DNA of 60,509 nucleotides from a virus. Where the stretch lies: positions 1 to 60,509 of IMG/VR virus record IMGVR_UViG_3300042377_000486; one strand, written 5' to 3'. Position numbers and translations under genes: made by a program. Shown here in pieces: positions 44,993-52,963 of this stretch. The notes beneath the pieces were generated by a model that saw only the letters and a program-made list of their open reading frames with translations, did not search any database and was not told where the DNA came from. The stretch's first letter is position 1; every line of letters begins with the position of its first letter.

Positions 44993-46270
44993 CTATTTAT
45001 TATGAACTAGGTATCCACCAGCTACGAACCAGTCTTGTGGCTCGCAGGCAATTAGATAGGTCATTTCTGGTATCTCTACTTCGTGAAGTGTTTCAATAAC
45101 TTCTTCTCCATAAGTTCCGTTTTCTAAGACCTTTATCAAAATGTCTCCAACAACCAGCTCTAGGGTTGGCAATATCTTGTATAGTCCATCTCTCTTAACG
45201 TATATGGTTTGAGTTATTGAAAACTTTGCAGACTCGTTATTGTTAAAGTATCTACACGGAGACATCTTTGGAGCTAAGTCTGTAATTTCAGTCTCAACAA
45301 CTTCTCCGAATGTAAGAGTTTCTGATGACCAAGCAAACATAGATGGCTTATCATCTCCAGGAGAAGTATCTGTGTTTTCTGCTAGTAAAGGAACAAGAAT
45401 CTTGTCTCTAAGAACAACATCTTTTGCTGGAATCTCGCCTCTAGCTGTTCTAACCAAGGTGTCTTCATGTATACACCAAGCGTGGAACCTAGGAAACCTT
45501 GGTGGAAAAAATGGAAAGAACGGAAAGAACGGTGGGAAGAACGGGAACCTGGGTGGAAAGAATGGAAAGAATGGAGGAAAGAACGGAAAAAACGGTGGGA
45601 AAAATGGAAAGAACGGTGGGAAGAACGGAAAGAACGGTGGGAAAAATGGCGGAGTAGTCGTAATTTCTCCAGAATATGGAGACCATGCTCCTGGGCCATT
45701 TACGTTTTCTGCACGGACACGATACTTTTGAACAGTTGATCCTTCTTGAGTAACAGTAACAGATGTTCCAGTAGTGGTATTGGTTTTAGGAGTTGCACCA
45801 TCTAGTTCGAGACTTTCCCATCTGTATAGAGTAATTGCACTCCCACCACTAGCGGGAGCAACCCAACTAACTATATCTTGAAGTGCATTTGGAGAAGAGG
45901 CAGTTGGTGCAGCTGGTGTTGCAGGCACAGTTGTTACTGCTACTGTAGTTGTTAAAGATTCTGGAGATGTTCCTGCAGCGTCTGTTACAGTTACACTTAC
46001 AGTATAGGTTGTTGAAGATCTAAGGGTTTCTACTATGATTGGGGAGGTGGCTCCTGTAGCTGTTCTGGTTGTCTCCCCAGCTGCAACGGCAGTTACTGTA
46101 AATGAAATTGCTGCAGGAGAACCTGCTGGTAATTCAAAAGATACTGAAGCCGCTCCATCATCAAATGCCCTGCTTGTTCCAACATTTGTGGCAACTACGT
46201 TTATGGGGGCGGGGGAACTTAAAAAGTCATTTTGTTGTGATGACCTTCCTCCCGATTCTTTCTTTGCCAT
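44993..46270 (-). CDS. Fn3 / Pro-Phe-Phe repeat / Hint domain protein
   Basis: The 425-aa protein has two Fn3-like domains (residues about 18-113 and 115-206), a run of PPFF and PFF units with PPRF interruptions (residues 207-262), and a C-terminal Hint domain of about 160 residues. The Hint begins with Cys in AWCIHEDTLVRTARGEIPAK and ends in GGYLVHNK, with HN followed by only one residue. The block-B position reads ITQTIYVKRDG, where the usual His appears to be Ile. Self-cleavage at the N-terminal side may therefore be impaired or altered. This is the repeat-bearing neighbour of the oxygenase operon. Confidence 0.85.
   Translation of the reverse strand: MAKKESGGRSSQQNDFLSSPAPINVVATNVGTSRAFDDGAASVSFELPAGSPAAISFTVTAVAAGETTRTATGATSPIIVETLRSSTTYTVSVTVTDAAGTSPESLTTTVAVTTVPATPAAPTASSPNALQDIVSWVAPASGGSAITLYRWESLELDGATPKTNTTTGTSVTVTQEGSTVQKYRVRAENVNGPGAWSPYSGEITTTPPFFPPFFPFFPPFFPFFPPFFPFFPPFFPFFPPRFPFFPPFFPFFPFFPPRFPRFHAWCIHEDTLVRTARGEIPAKDVVLRDKILVPLLAENTDTSPGDDKPSMFAWSSETLTFGEVVETEITDLAPKMSPCRYFNNNESAKFSITQTIYVKRDGLYKILPTLELVVGDILIKVLENGTYGEEVIETLHEVEIPEMTYLIACEPQDWFVAGGYLVHNK
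45490..45655 (-). repeat. PFF-encoding tandem repeats
   Basis: Plus-strand units such as GGAAAGAACGGTGGGAAGAA repeat in varied register, giving PFF and PPFF on the coding strand. The array is more diverged than the one at 33875-34020. Both arrays are direct repeats around the oxygenase island. Confidence 0.85.
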
Positions 46271-46282
46271 TTATTCTGCCCC

Positions 46283-48367
46283 TTAAGCCTTAAGATCTCC
46301 ATAGAGAATCCAGCTATCTGTTCCACGCTTTAATATTGTAGCAGATGACCACTGTGTTCGTAGCTTATTTCCTGGAGTTCTGTTTAAAGTCACACCCACA
46401 ACGGCATCAATAGTTACCTCTCCAGTGTTTGTTTGGAAAATGTCCATAGATGCTCCAATTGGCCAAGCTAATGTTGCATTAGTTGGAATTGTAAAAGTCA
46501 TCGGGCTGGTAGAGTTCATCTCAATAACGCTATCTTGATGTACAAGAGTATCTAAAGTATAACTTGCAGTCTTTTCTACAAATGTAGTTAGTGATGGGAC
46601 ACCAGCCTTAGTCTGGGTGCCGTCAGAAAAAGCTACTCCAGAGCTAGCCGTAACTACACCAGAAAATGTTGGGGCATTGACAACAGACACCTGAAGACCC
46701 GAAACGCTAACGTTAGTTCCAGCAGTAACTGTTCCAGCTCCAGAAAATTGTGCCCACAGAATGTTATCGGTTCCAATAGTATTTACTTCATTTTCAACGA
46801 CCCACGAAGTAGTGTTGTAAAGTGTTCCATTTTCTATGAATGCTAGGTCACCTCCAGCTATTTCGGCTGCTGAGTTAAAGTCATCTGCCCTAGTAAGAAC
46901 AGTTGAAGAGGTTCTCACATAAATACCATTATGGGCTGCGTTTGCTTGATTCTTAACAAGAATGCGGTCTCCGTTTGTTAGGGTATGGCCATCAATAACA
47001 GTTAAGGCAGTTCCAAGAACTAGAGTTGCTCCAACTCCGTCAGTTCCATTATCATAGGTGACTGTTCCTCCAGATAAAACTGCCAAAGTATCAGGTGTAG
47101 CGATATGTGCGGCTTCATGAATATGCAGTCCTGCTGAAACATTATCTACATATGCCTTTGTAGCTGCATGTAAGGCTTGTGTTGGATCTCCATCAAGAAT
47201 AATTTTTCCAGTCATAGTGCCGCCAGAAAGATTTAGCTTAGCATCTAAAGCAGTCTGCTGAGCTGTGGAGATGGGCTTGTTGGCATCTGAAGTGTTGTCG
47301 ACATTTCCAAGACCAACCATAGAAGAAGTAATACCAGAAACAGTGCCCGTAAAAGTTGGGGCTGCAAGATTTGCTTTTGTTGTCTCCAGATTTGTAAGTT
47401 GAGTCTGAACAGAAGAAGTTGCACCATTCAGATAACCAATTTCTGTTGCAGAAACATCTCCAATAGAAGTGGTGCCTGGAAGGGATACAGTGCCACCAAA
47501 AGTAGGGCTATTAAGTGGTGCATAGATTCCAGTTGCCGTTGCTGAGCTTAACTTGGCATCAATTTGAGTTTGGAGTGCTGAGGTTACCCCATTCAGATGG
47601 CCAAGTTCATCAGCAGATACGTCCCCGATTGTTGTTGTTAGTGGAAGCACCACGTTTCCTGTAAAAGTTGGGGCGGCAAGGTTTGCCTTTGCTGTGTCTA
47701 AATTTGTAAACTGAGTTTGGATAGCTGAAGTAACCCCATTAAGATATCCAATTTCAATATCTGATACGTCAGTAACCTTGTCTTGCTTGTTTCCAAACTG
47801 GGTCTGAATTGCAGAAGTTACTCCATTTAGATATCCGATTTCAGTATCCGATACGTCAGCAACCTTGTCCTGTTTAGAATTATTTATTGAAGTAATAGAA
47901 TTATTTATTGTACTAATAGAAGTATTTATTGTACTAATGTCTCCCTCGATCACGCCATCAGCTAATTGAAGAGCAGTGTCAAGGTTCAATATGGACGTAT
48001 CTACGTAGCTTTTTGTTGCTGCGTGTAAGTTTGTTGTCGGGGCTCCAGAAAGTGTCAGGGCACCAGTCATAGAGTCTCCAGCTCTAGCTACAAAGTCACC
48101 TCCACCGCCAGCTAACAGATTACTTCCGACTCCTATTGAAGCTGCAGATAAATCAATATATGCACCACGATTTGATCCGCCTTTATCAAAAATACGAAGT
48201 TTGTTTTGATGAATATCGATAGCTATGTCACCAGATAGGGTTGTATTTGTTTGTGGTTTAGCTAGGTTTAGCTGGCCACCCTCGTCTCCCCCGACAGCGG
48301 CAGCAGTTATCTCACCATTAACGTCAAGTCCATTTTTGACTTTAAAGTTTTTGTTTGAAGTTGCCAA
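46283..48367 (-). CDS. long tail fibre with phage-tail repeats (694 aa)
   Basis: The start is TTG at 48367 (MATSNKNFKVKNGLDVNG), supported by a GAGGTG ribosome binding site and by the alignable N-terminus of the next fibre. The shaft has several EIGYLNGVTSAIQTQ repeats. A central domain (GLHIHEAAHIATPDTLAVLS then GDRILVKNQANAAHNGIYV) recurs in the next fibre. The C-terminal beta domain ends TLKRGTDSWILYGDLKA-like and matches the end of the gene at 52964. It probably binds the host cell as a trimer. Confidence 0.86.
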   Translation of the reverse strand: MATSNKNFKVKNGLDVNGEITAAAVGGDEGGQLNLAKPQTNTTLSGDIAIDIHQNKLRIFDKGGSNRGAYIDLSAASIGVGSNLLAGGGGDFVARAGDSMTGALTLSGAPTTNLHAATKSYVDTSILNLDTALQLADGVIEGDISTINTSISTINNSITSINNSKQDKVADVSDTEIGYLNGVTSAIQTQFGNKQDKVTDVSDIEIGYLNGVTSAIQTQFTNLDTAKANLAAPTFTGNVVLPLTTTIGDVSADELGHLNGVTSALQTQIDAKLSSATATGIYAPLNSPTFGGTVSLPGTTSIGDVSATEIGYLNGATSSVQTQLTNLETTKANLAAPTFTGTVSGITSSMVGLGNVDNTSDANKPISTAQQTALDAKLNLSGGTMTGKIILDGDPTQALHAATKAYVDNVSAGLHIHEAAHIATPDTLAVLSGGTVTYDNGTDGVGATLVLGTALTVIDGHTLTNGDRILVKNQANAAHNGIYVRTSSTVLTRADDFNSAAEIAGGDLAFIENGTLYNTTSWVVENEVNTIGTDNILWAQFSGAGTVTAGTNVSVSGLQVSVVNAPTFSGVVTASSGVAFSDGTQTKAGVPSLTTFVEKTASYTLDTLVHQDSVIEMNSTSPMTFTIPTNATLAWPIGASMDIFQTNTGEVTIDAVVGVTLNRTPGNKLRTQWSSATILKRGTDSWILYGDLKA

Positions 48368-48385
48368 ATATATTCACCTCGATTA

Positions 48386-48394
48386 ATTATAACA
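48386..48394 (-). promoter_or_regulatory. extended -10 promoter (TGTTATAAT)
   Basis: TGTTATAAT on the minus strand lies 18 nt before the TTG start at 48367, with GAGGTG between. Confidence 0.6.
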
Positions 48395-48438
48395 GATTAT
48401 AGTGAATTATGGCATTAAAATAGACGAATACCGCTTTT

Positions 48439-48461
48439 GGGGGATTTTGAAAGGATCCCCC
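48439..48461 (-). other. stem-loop after fibre gene
   Basis: A perfect 7-bp stem (GGGGGAT / ATCCCCC) with a 9-nt loop lies 15 nt past the end of the fibre gene at 48476. It has no T-tract, so it could be a weak terminator or an mRNA 3'-end or processing signal. Confidence 0.5.
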
Positions 48462-48475
48462 TAACCTTTAATATA

Positions 48476-50365
48476 TTAAACTAGCAGTGTTCCCATTACT
48501 GTAACTGTAGAGCTGGCATTAACTGGAGTTACACGTAGTCTTACGTTAGTTCCGTCAATATCAGCAGAAATTGCAGAAGAAGAACCGTTGGTTCCTACAA
48601 CTGCATACTCAGTTATTGCAATGTTATCGCTTGTGTCTAGAGTTAGAAGTACCTCCGAAATCTCAGTGTGGGTGCTGTAAGCAACCTTAACCAAGAATTT
48701 TGCTGAACGATAAGATGCCTTAGCAAAAGCAAAAGCTGTTACAGCAGTAGCTGCTGTTGGAGCAGAAACTGTAGCCGCAACCTGTCTTGCTATATTGTTT
48801 ACCTCTACCGCTGTAAAGTCTGGAACAACTGCCTCTAGAGCTGTTACTGCACGAGCATTTGTAAAGTAAAGGTTTGTGTTTTCTTCAATAACAGCTGTTG
48901 TAATTGCGTCTACTGCTGTGGTAATGTCTGCAGGGGTAGCCTTAGCATTTAGCTGTGTCTGAATTGCTGATGTAACACCATCCACATAGTTAAGCTCTGT
49001 TGCAGTTGCTGTAAGAACAACATCTTCATTAATTTTAGGTGAGGTTAAAGTCTTGTTAGTAAGAGTCTGAGCGGTTGTCTTGTCTACTAGGTAGGTAAGA
49101 TCTGGAGAGATTGCACCTGTTGTGTCGTTGTACGACAAACCAGTTCCAACTGCGTTACCTACTGCATCTTGTGCTCTTTCAACTGTGAAGTACTCGTTTG
49201 TTCCTTCTGGAAGAGTTGTTGTGCTTACCTCAGAAAGGTCAAGAACAAACTCTGTTCCGTTTAGGTCTAGACCAGTTCCAGCGGTAAATGTTCCAGCACC
49301 AGAGAACTGAGTAAACTGAAGTGGATCTGTTCCAATTGTAGCTGGCTTAAGGGTTTGAACCCAACCAGTGTTTGCATAGGTTCCAGCACTTACGAAAACA
49401 AAGTCTCCGCTGTCTATTTCTGTTGCAGTGTCAAAGTCTGTTGCACGAAGAGCCTGGCCAGAAGCCTGGACAACATATATACCGTTTTCAGCAGTGTTTG
49501 TCTGATCTTTAAGAAGAACACGGTCTCCTGTAACAAGTGTTACTCCACCAGCAGTATCTCCATTTTCAAGTGCAGTGGCAATTGCGATGTTTCCGTTTAC
49601 TGCAACTCTAGCTGCCTCGTGAACGTGCAGTCCTTCAACAGCAGCATCTACATAAGCCTTTGTTGCTGCGTCTGTAGATTCAGTTGGAGCTCCAAGACCT
49701 GTAATCTTACTAGTACCCATTGCAATGGCACCAGTCATGGTACCGCCAGCTAATGGTAGTTTTGCACCTAGCTGAGTCTGAATTGAACTTGTAACTCCGT
49801 CAACGTAGTTTAGCTCTGTAGTAGTTAGAGTTGCACCATCTAAAATATTTAACTCTGTAGCTGTAGCAGTAAGAACAACATCCTCATTAATCTTTGGTGA
49901 GGTAAGTGTCTTGTTGGTTAGAGTCTGAGTATTAGTTGTTCCAACTACTGCACCAGTTGCACCATGGGCCTCTGTTGCACTTGTGTGAGTTGTCAGGTTG
50001 CCTGCAACTGTTGATGCTGAACCGTATGCATCATATGTGTTTGCGGTTACAGAGATTGCACCAGTTGAATCTGTATATGTAAGACCAGTTCCAACAGCAT
50101 TTCCTACTGCATCCTGAGCTCTTTCATCTGTAAAGTACTTGTTTGTAGAACCTTCAGCTAGGGCGTCTGTGTTTGAATCAGCAACACCATTTTCAGCTAC
50201 AAAGCTTACTAGTTTTGTAGTTGGGTTGTATGTTACTGAAATGTTTGTCTGAGTACCGCCAGTAATGGCGTCCTCTGTAATAATATCTGAGGCGTTGATG
50301 GTACCGTTTGTACCTTCAACAACCAAACCTGACTTAATTCTAAAGTCTTTAGTTACTGTTGCCAT
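48476..50365 (-). CDS. long tail fibre with phage-tail repeats (629 aa)
   Basis: The protein starts MATVTKDFRIKSGLVVEG and has fibre-shaft motifs (AQDAVGNAVGTGLTYTD twice, ELNYVDGVTSSIQTQL repeated). The GLHVHEAARVAVNGNIAIAT segment aligns with the 694-aa fibre, followed by NGIYVVQASGQALRATDF. The C-terminus (LTLDTSDNIAITEYAVVGTN) resembles the 148-aa gene downstream on the map at 50383. It has a strong AAGGAGA ribosome binding site. Confidence 0.86.
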   Translation of the reverse strand: MATVTKDFRIKSGLVVEGTNGTINASDIITEDAITGGTQTNISVTYNPTTKLVSFVAENGVADSNTDALAEGSTNKYFTDERAQDAVGNAVGTGLTYTDSTGAISVTANTYDAYGSASTVAGNLTTHTSATEAHGATGAVVGTTNTQTLTNKTLTSPKINEDVVLTATATELNILDGATLTTTELNYVDGVTSSIQTQLGAKLPLAGGTMTGAIAMGTSKITGLGAPTESTDAATKAYVDAAVEGLHVHEAARVAVNGNIAIATALENGDTAGGVTLVTGDRVLLKDQTNTAENGIYVVQASGQALRATDFDTATEIDSGDFVFVSAGTYANTGWVQTLKPATIGTDPLQFTQFSGAGTFTAGTGLDLNGTEFVLDLSEVSTTTLPEGTNEYFTVERAQDAVGNAVGTGLSYNDTTGAISPDLTYLVDKTTAQTLTNKTLTSPKINEDVVLTATATELNYVDGVTSAIQTQLNAKATPADITTAVDAITTAVIEENTNLYFTNARAVTALEAVVPDFTAVEVNNIARQVAATVSAPTAATAVTAFAFAKASYRSAKFLVKVAYSTHTEISEVLLTLDTSDNIAITEYAVVGTNGSSSAISADIDGTNVRLRVTPVNASSTVTVMGTLLV

Positions 50366-50382
50366 GGGTTTATCTCCTTATT

Positions 50383-50829
50383 TTATGCCTTAAGTCCAAC
50401 ACGAGCGAATCGTGCTGTGACTGGCTTAACTGCAGGGTTTGGAATAATACTTAATACTAAGTTTGATCCTACCCTTGAGACATCAACGGTTCCTATATCC
50501 CCATCATTGTCTATAATTCCATACTGACTAATGTTAATGTTTGTTCCATCAATCAATATGGTAAATTCTGTTGCGTAAAATTTATTAGCTCCGCCTGTCG
50601 TTTTTGACAAAGAAACCATATACTTTACGAGTCTCCAGCTTGCTACTGGAATACTTTCTAAAACTGTCGTGTTTTCAATACCAGAAACAATATTCTCATT
50701 GTTTCCATCTGAGCCAAGATCCGTTGCTTGAGCAGCTAATGTATCAATAAGGTCTACGTAGTCTTGCCCAGTAGGCTTATCCCCTGTCTCAAATTTTGAT
50801 TTTAGCGTGTTTAAGTTAATCTTGGCCAT
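50383..50829 (-). CDS. fibre-associated protein with shared C-terminal beta domain
   Basis: The 148-aa protein has a short helical fibre-like N-terminus (LKSKFETGDKPTGQDYVDLI) and a beta domain (TEFTILIDGTNINISQYGII) that matches the end of the 629-aa fibre. It could be a fibre tip or a chaperone-like homologue. It begins 6 nt after a TGATATAAT box without a ribosome binding site. Confidence 0.72.
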   Translation of the reverse strand: MAKINLNTLKSKFETGDKPTGQDYVDLIDTLAAQATDLGSDGNNENIVSGIENTTVLESIPVASWRLVKYMVSLSKTTGGANKFYATEFTILIDGTNINISQYGIIDNDGDIGTVDVSRVGSNLVLSIIPNPAVKPVTARFARVGLKA

Positions 50830-50835
50830 ACTAGT

Positions 50836-50844
50836 ATTATATCA
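50836..50844 (-). promoter_or_regulatory. extended -10 promoter (TGATATAAT), leaderless layout
   Basis: TGATATAAT on the minus strand, 6 nt, then the ATG at 50829. Confidence 0.6.
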
Positions 50845-50856
50845 TTGTTTGTAATT

Positions 50857-51081
50857 TTAAAGGATATAATTATTTAAGCCAATAACGGCAATGCCAATTG
50901 GGGCTGGATTGCTTGCAGAGTATCCTGGAACCATTATGTTAGTAAATCTAATTCTAAAAGGAAGAACTTCACTAATTTTTGCGGTTCTTTTACCCTCGGA
51001 AATTTTAACAATTGGGTAGTTTTTTGTACCTAAAGATCTGACTTTTTGTTTTTGTTTAGTGGATATAACCGCAGAGGCCAT
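50857..51081 (-). CDS. small virion-region protein, unknown function
   Basis: The 74-aa protein is basic at the N-terminus (STKQKQKVRSLGTKNYPIVK) and beta-rich after that (FRIRFTNIMVPGYSASNPAP). It shares the TAATG junction with the 136-aa gene upstream, so translation is coupled. I have no family match. Confidence 0.65.
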   Translation of the reverse strand: MASAVISTKQKQKVRSLGTKNYPIVKISEGKRTAKISEVLPFRIRFTNIMVPGYSASNPAPIGIAVIGLNNYIL

Positions 51082-51491
51082 TAGTCAGTAACGTCTTCTA
51101 GGATAATTACGCTACCCTGAGCTACTGTCCAAACAATCTGATCTTGAGCTGTAGATAGCTCTATATCAAAAATGTCTCCAGTTTGCAAAATTTGTGACTG
51201 GGTCGCTGTAAGAGATACGGTGAATTCTCCAGCCAGGTCATCTGGGTCCTGTTCTGGAGTTAGGGTTAAAATTAAAGTTGCGGCATCTGTAATTACTCCA
51301 GAGGTTGCACCACTTGTTGGTCTCTTTATCTTCATTGAGATAGACCAGTCATCAAGATTCAAGGGGGCTTTTGCGTCATCTGTAACGTATACCTTAAATG
51401 CAGCGGTATCACCACGAACAATAGTCCAAGTTACCCTTGGAGGAGTATTGCCCACATTATAAGAACTAGAAGATCCTCTGAGCGTAGCCAT
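51081..51491 (-). CDS. RGDT-domain baseplate-like protein
   Basis: The 136-aa protein has TWTIVRGDTAAFKVYVTDDA and PLNLDDWSISMKIKRPTSG, an Ig-like strand pattern resembling the N-terminal domain of upper baseplate proteins (BppU type). Two paralogs lie at 54970 and 55448 (RGDTYEFRIYPKD, RGDTARLRVDFLQ). All may be structural components of the fibre base. Confidence 0.72.
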   Translation of the reverse strand: MATLRGSSSSYNVGNTPPRVTWTIVRGDTAAFKVYVTDDAKAPLNLDDWSISMKIKRPTSGATSGVITDAATLILTLTPEQDPDDLAGEFTVSLTATQSQILQTGDIFDIELSTAQDQIVWTVAQGSVIILEDVTD

Positions 51492-51497
51492 AATAAA

Positions 51498-51506
51498 ATT
51501 ATATCA
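51498..51506 (-). promoter_or_regulatory. extended -10 promoter (TGATATAAT), leaderless layout
   Basis: TGATATAAT on the minus strand, 6 nt, then the ATG at 51491. Confidence 0.6.
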
Positions 51507-51536
51507 TAGTATATAGCTTTAAAATGATTATAAAAG

Positions 51537-51776
51537 CTACCAGTTACCCACTGGACACTCTGCACCCTTTAGCGTTGTCTTAAGATGCATTATGCAGCCA
51601 CACTTTTTGCACTGACCAGTTGCTTTAATTAAGAATGGGCATGCCTTGCAAATATCCATTCTTCTAGAAGCTTCTTCGTCTTCAACATATTCAGTTTTAG
51701 GATTTAGCAAGTCCCACGGTCTAGTTGTACCAAGGTTCTTTTTCCATTGCTGGTATGGCGTAAGTTTTTCTTCCAT
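51537..51776 (-). CDS. small Cys-rich zinc-ribbon-like protein
   Basis: The 79-aa protein has CKACPFLIKATGQCKKCGCI followed by MHLKTTLKGAECPVGNW, a four-to-six-Cys pattern that could bind a metal ion. A paralog is on the plus strand at 56488 (CKVCPAF, CSKCGCFMELKS, CPIGKW). The family resembles DUF6171-type phage proteins; this name is from memory. It shares a TAATG junction with the 89-aa gene. Confidence 0.78.
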   Translation of the reverse strand: MEEKLTPYQQWKKNLGTTRPWDLLNPKTEYVEDEEASRRMDICKACPFLIKATGQCKKCGCIMHLKTTLKGAECPVGNW

Positions 51777-52045
51777 TAGTTGTCCCCTGGATTTTCTGGG
51801 GGAAGAAAGTTATCCCCATCTACAGTCCATCCAAAACCAATTTCATCATAATTTTTATCAGTAATGTCAATAACTACTGGTTGAGATTGAAGCCCATAAA
51901 TTAACGATGCCATGATTGGATCAGAATAATTTTCTTCTACATACCATTTGTGAAAGACTTCATTATCTGTAACTAAAGCAAAGACTCTTTGAGGTCTTTG
52001 GGTCTGTTCTGTTTCAAAATTTTCTTTTTGTGTCATCTCATCCAT
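51776..52045 (-). CDS. single W-x-x-DG-x-x-F domain protein
   Basis: The 89-aa protein contains RVFALVTDNEVFHKWYVEEN and GFGWTVDGDNFLPPENPG, the same small domain that is duplicated at 33321-33764. The domain recurs near fibre genes in aquatic phages, function unknown to me. It starts 6 nt after a TGATATAAT box. Confidence 0.7.
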   Translation of the reverse strand: MDEMTQKENFETEQTQRPQRVFALVTDNEVFHKWYVEENYSDPIMASLIYGLQSQPVVIDITDKNYDEIGFGWTVDGDNFLPPENPGDN

Positions 52046-52051
52046 TAGAAA

Positions 52052-52060
52052 ATTATATCA
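52052..52060 (-). promoter_or_regulatory. extended -10 promoter (TGATATAAT), leaderless layout
   Basis: TGATATAAT on the minus strand, 6 nt, then the ATG at 52045. Confidence 0.6.
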
Positions 52061-52062
52061 TA

Positions 52063-52956
52063 TCAGACTGCGTTGCAGGATATTGTTGTTGAGCTGCTGG
52101 ATATTAGGTTACCAGTACATGCGTCATATACTTTTGTTGTTCTAATTCTTGTTTTTTTAGACCCACACCCACCGTAAGTAATAACAGTATTTGTCTTACA
52201 CCTTGAATCTCTATCTAAATACGTAGTACAATCTGTGTTTTGACAAGTTCTTGCTCTTTGCTCTTTATTGGTATCGCTTGGAACAGTGCTCCATGGTGAC
52301 CAGGAACCGCATACCGCTTGGCAGCAAGCCGTATACTGTGTATAAGAAAATGTACTGCAATCTTTGTTAGTTCCTGATACTGTCCTCTCTTTTGTTCCAG
52401 ATGAGCTAAGTGCAAAGGCTGCATTGCAAACGCTGTATGCTCCATAATTTGTTGTTGCTGTGCATGTAGTTGGTGGAGTAACATAACCACAACTACCGTC
52501 TACATAGGCACTAGGAGTACTAATAACTCTATCAGTACAATTATTATCATAAGACGTTGTTGTTACCCCAGTAATGTTGTTTGTTACAGTTATTGTTTTT
52601 CTACGTTTGGTTATTTTGTTTGCATAAACAGTCAGCTTACCCTCGCATGAAGCTGTGGCTGCAGATTCTTCTCCATAAGTTTCACATGGCCCTGTCGTTA
52701 TTGTATCTGCAATAAAGTTTCCAAAGTTTACAAGAATTGGTGTTTCGTAGTCTACCAAAGTTCCTGCAGCTGGTTGCTGAGATAGGGCTTTGCCACCTTG
52801 TAAAGAATTGTTTGTAGCAATTAGTCCAGAAAGACTATCGAGAGTTAGCCCTGAAGATGCCAGTTGGGTTGTTACCGTGCCACTAGTAAGTCCTGAAAAA
52901 TCAGGAACAGCAACCATTCCTTTAGATGAGCCATACCTAGCAACAAAACCTAACAT
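52063..52956 (-). CDS. PASTA-like and Cys-rich TSP1-like virion protein
   Basis: The 297-aa protein begins with a segment close to a PASTA domain (VPDFSGLTSGTVTTQLASSG, then QQPAAGTLVDYETPILVNFG), residues about 18-85. PASTA domains bind peptidoglycan or related muropeptides. The rest is a Cys-rich region with at least 20 Cys, including CGSWSPWSTVPSDTNKEQRA with a following RTCQNTDCTTYLDRDSRC that looks like a thrombospondin type 1 repeat. A cell-wall-binding fibre or tip protein fits. The last part repeats a CxxC beta pattern. Confidence 0.78.
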   Translation of the reverse strand: MLGFVARYGSSKGMVAVPDFSGLTSGTVTTQLASSGLTLDSLSGLIATNNSLQGGKALSQQPAAGTLVDYETPILVNFGNFIADTITTGPCETYGEESAATASCEGKLTVYANKITKRRKTITVTNNITGVTTTSYDNNCTDRVISTPSAYVDGSCGYVTPPTTCTATTNYGAYSVCNAAFALSSSGTKERTVSGTNKDCSTFSYTQYTACCQAVCGSWSPWSTVPSDTNKEQRARTCQNTDCTTYLDRDSRCKTNTVITYGGCGSKKTRIRTTKVYDACTGNLISSSSTTISCNAV

Positions 52957-52963
52957 GGCTATC

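Noticed and set aside
45240-45731. Long plus-strand frame opposite the Fn3/PFF/Hint gene
   Set aside because: Again open only because the repeats avoid stops. The Hint and Fn3 motifs are on the minus strand.
48439-48461. Rho-independent terminator after the 629-aa fibre
   Set aside because: The stem is strong, but no T-run follows on the minus strand, so it is listed only as a stem-loop.
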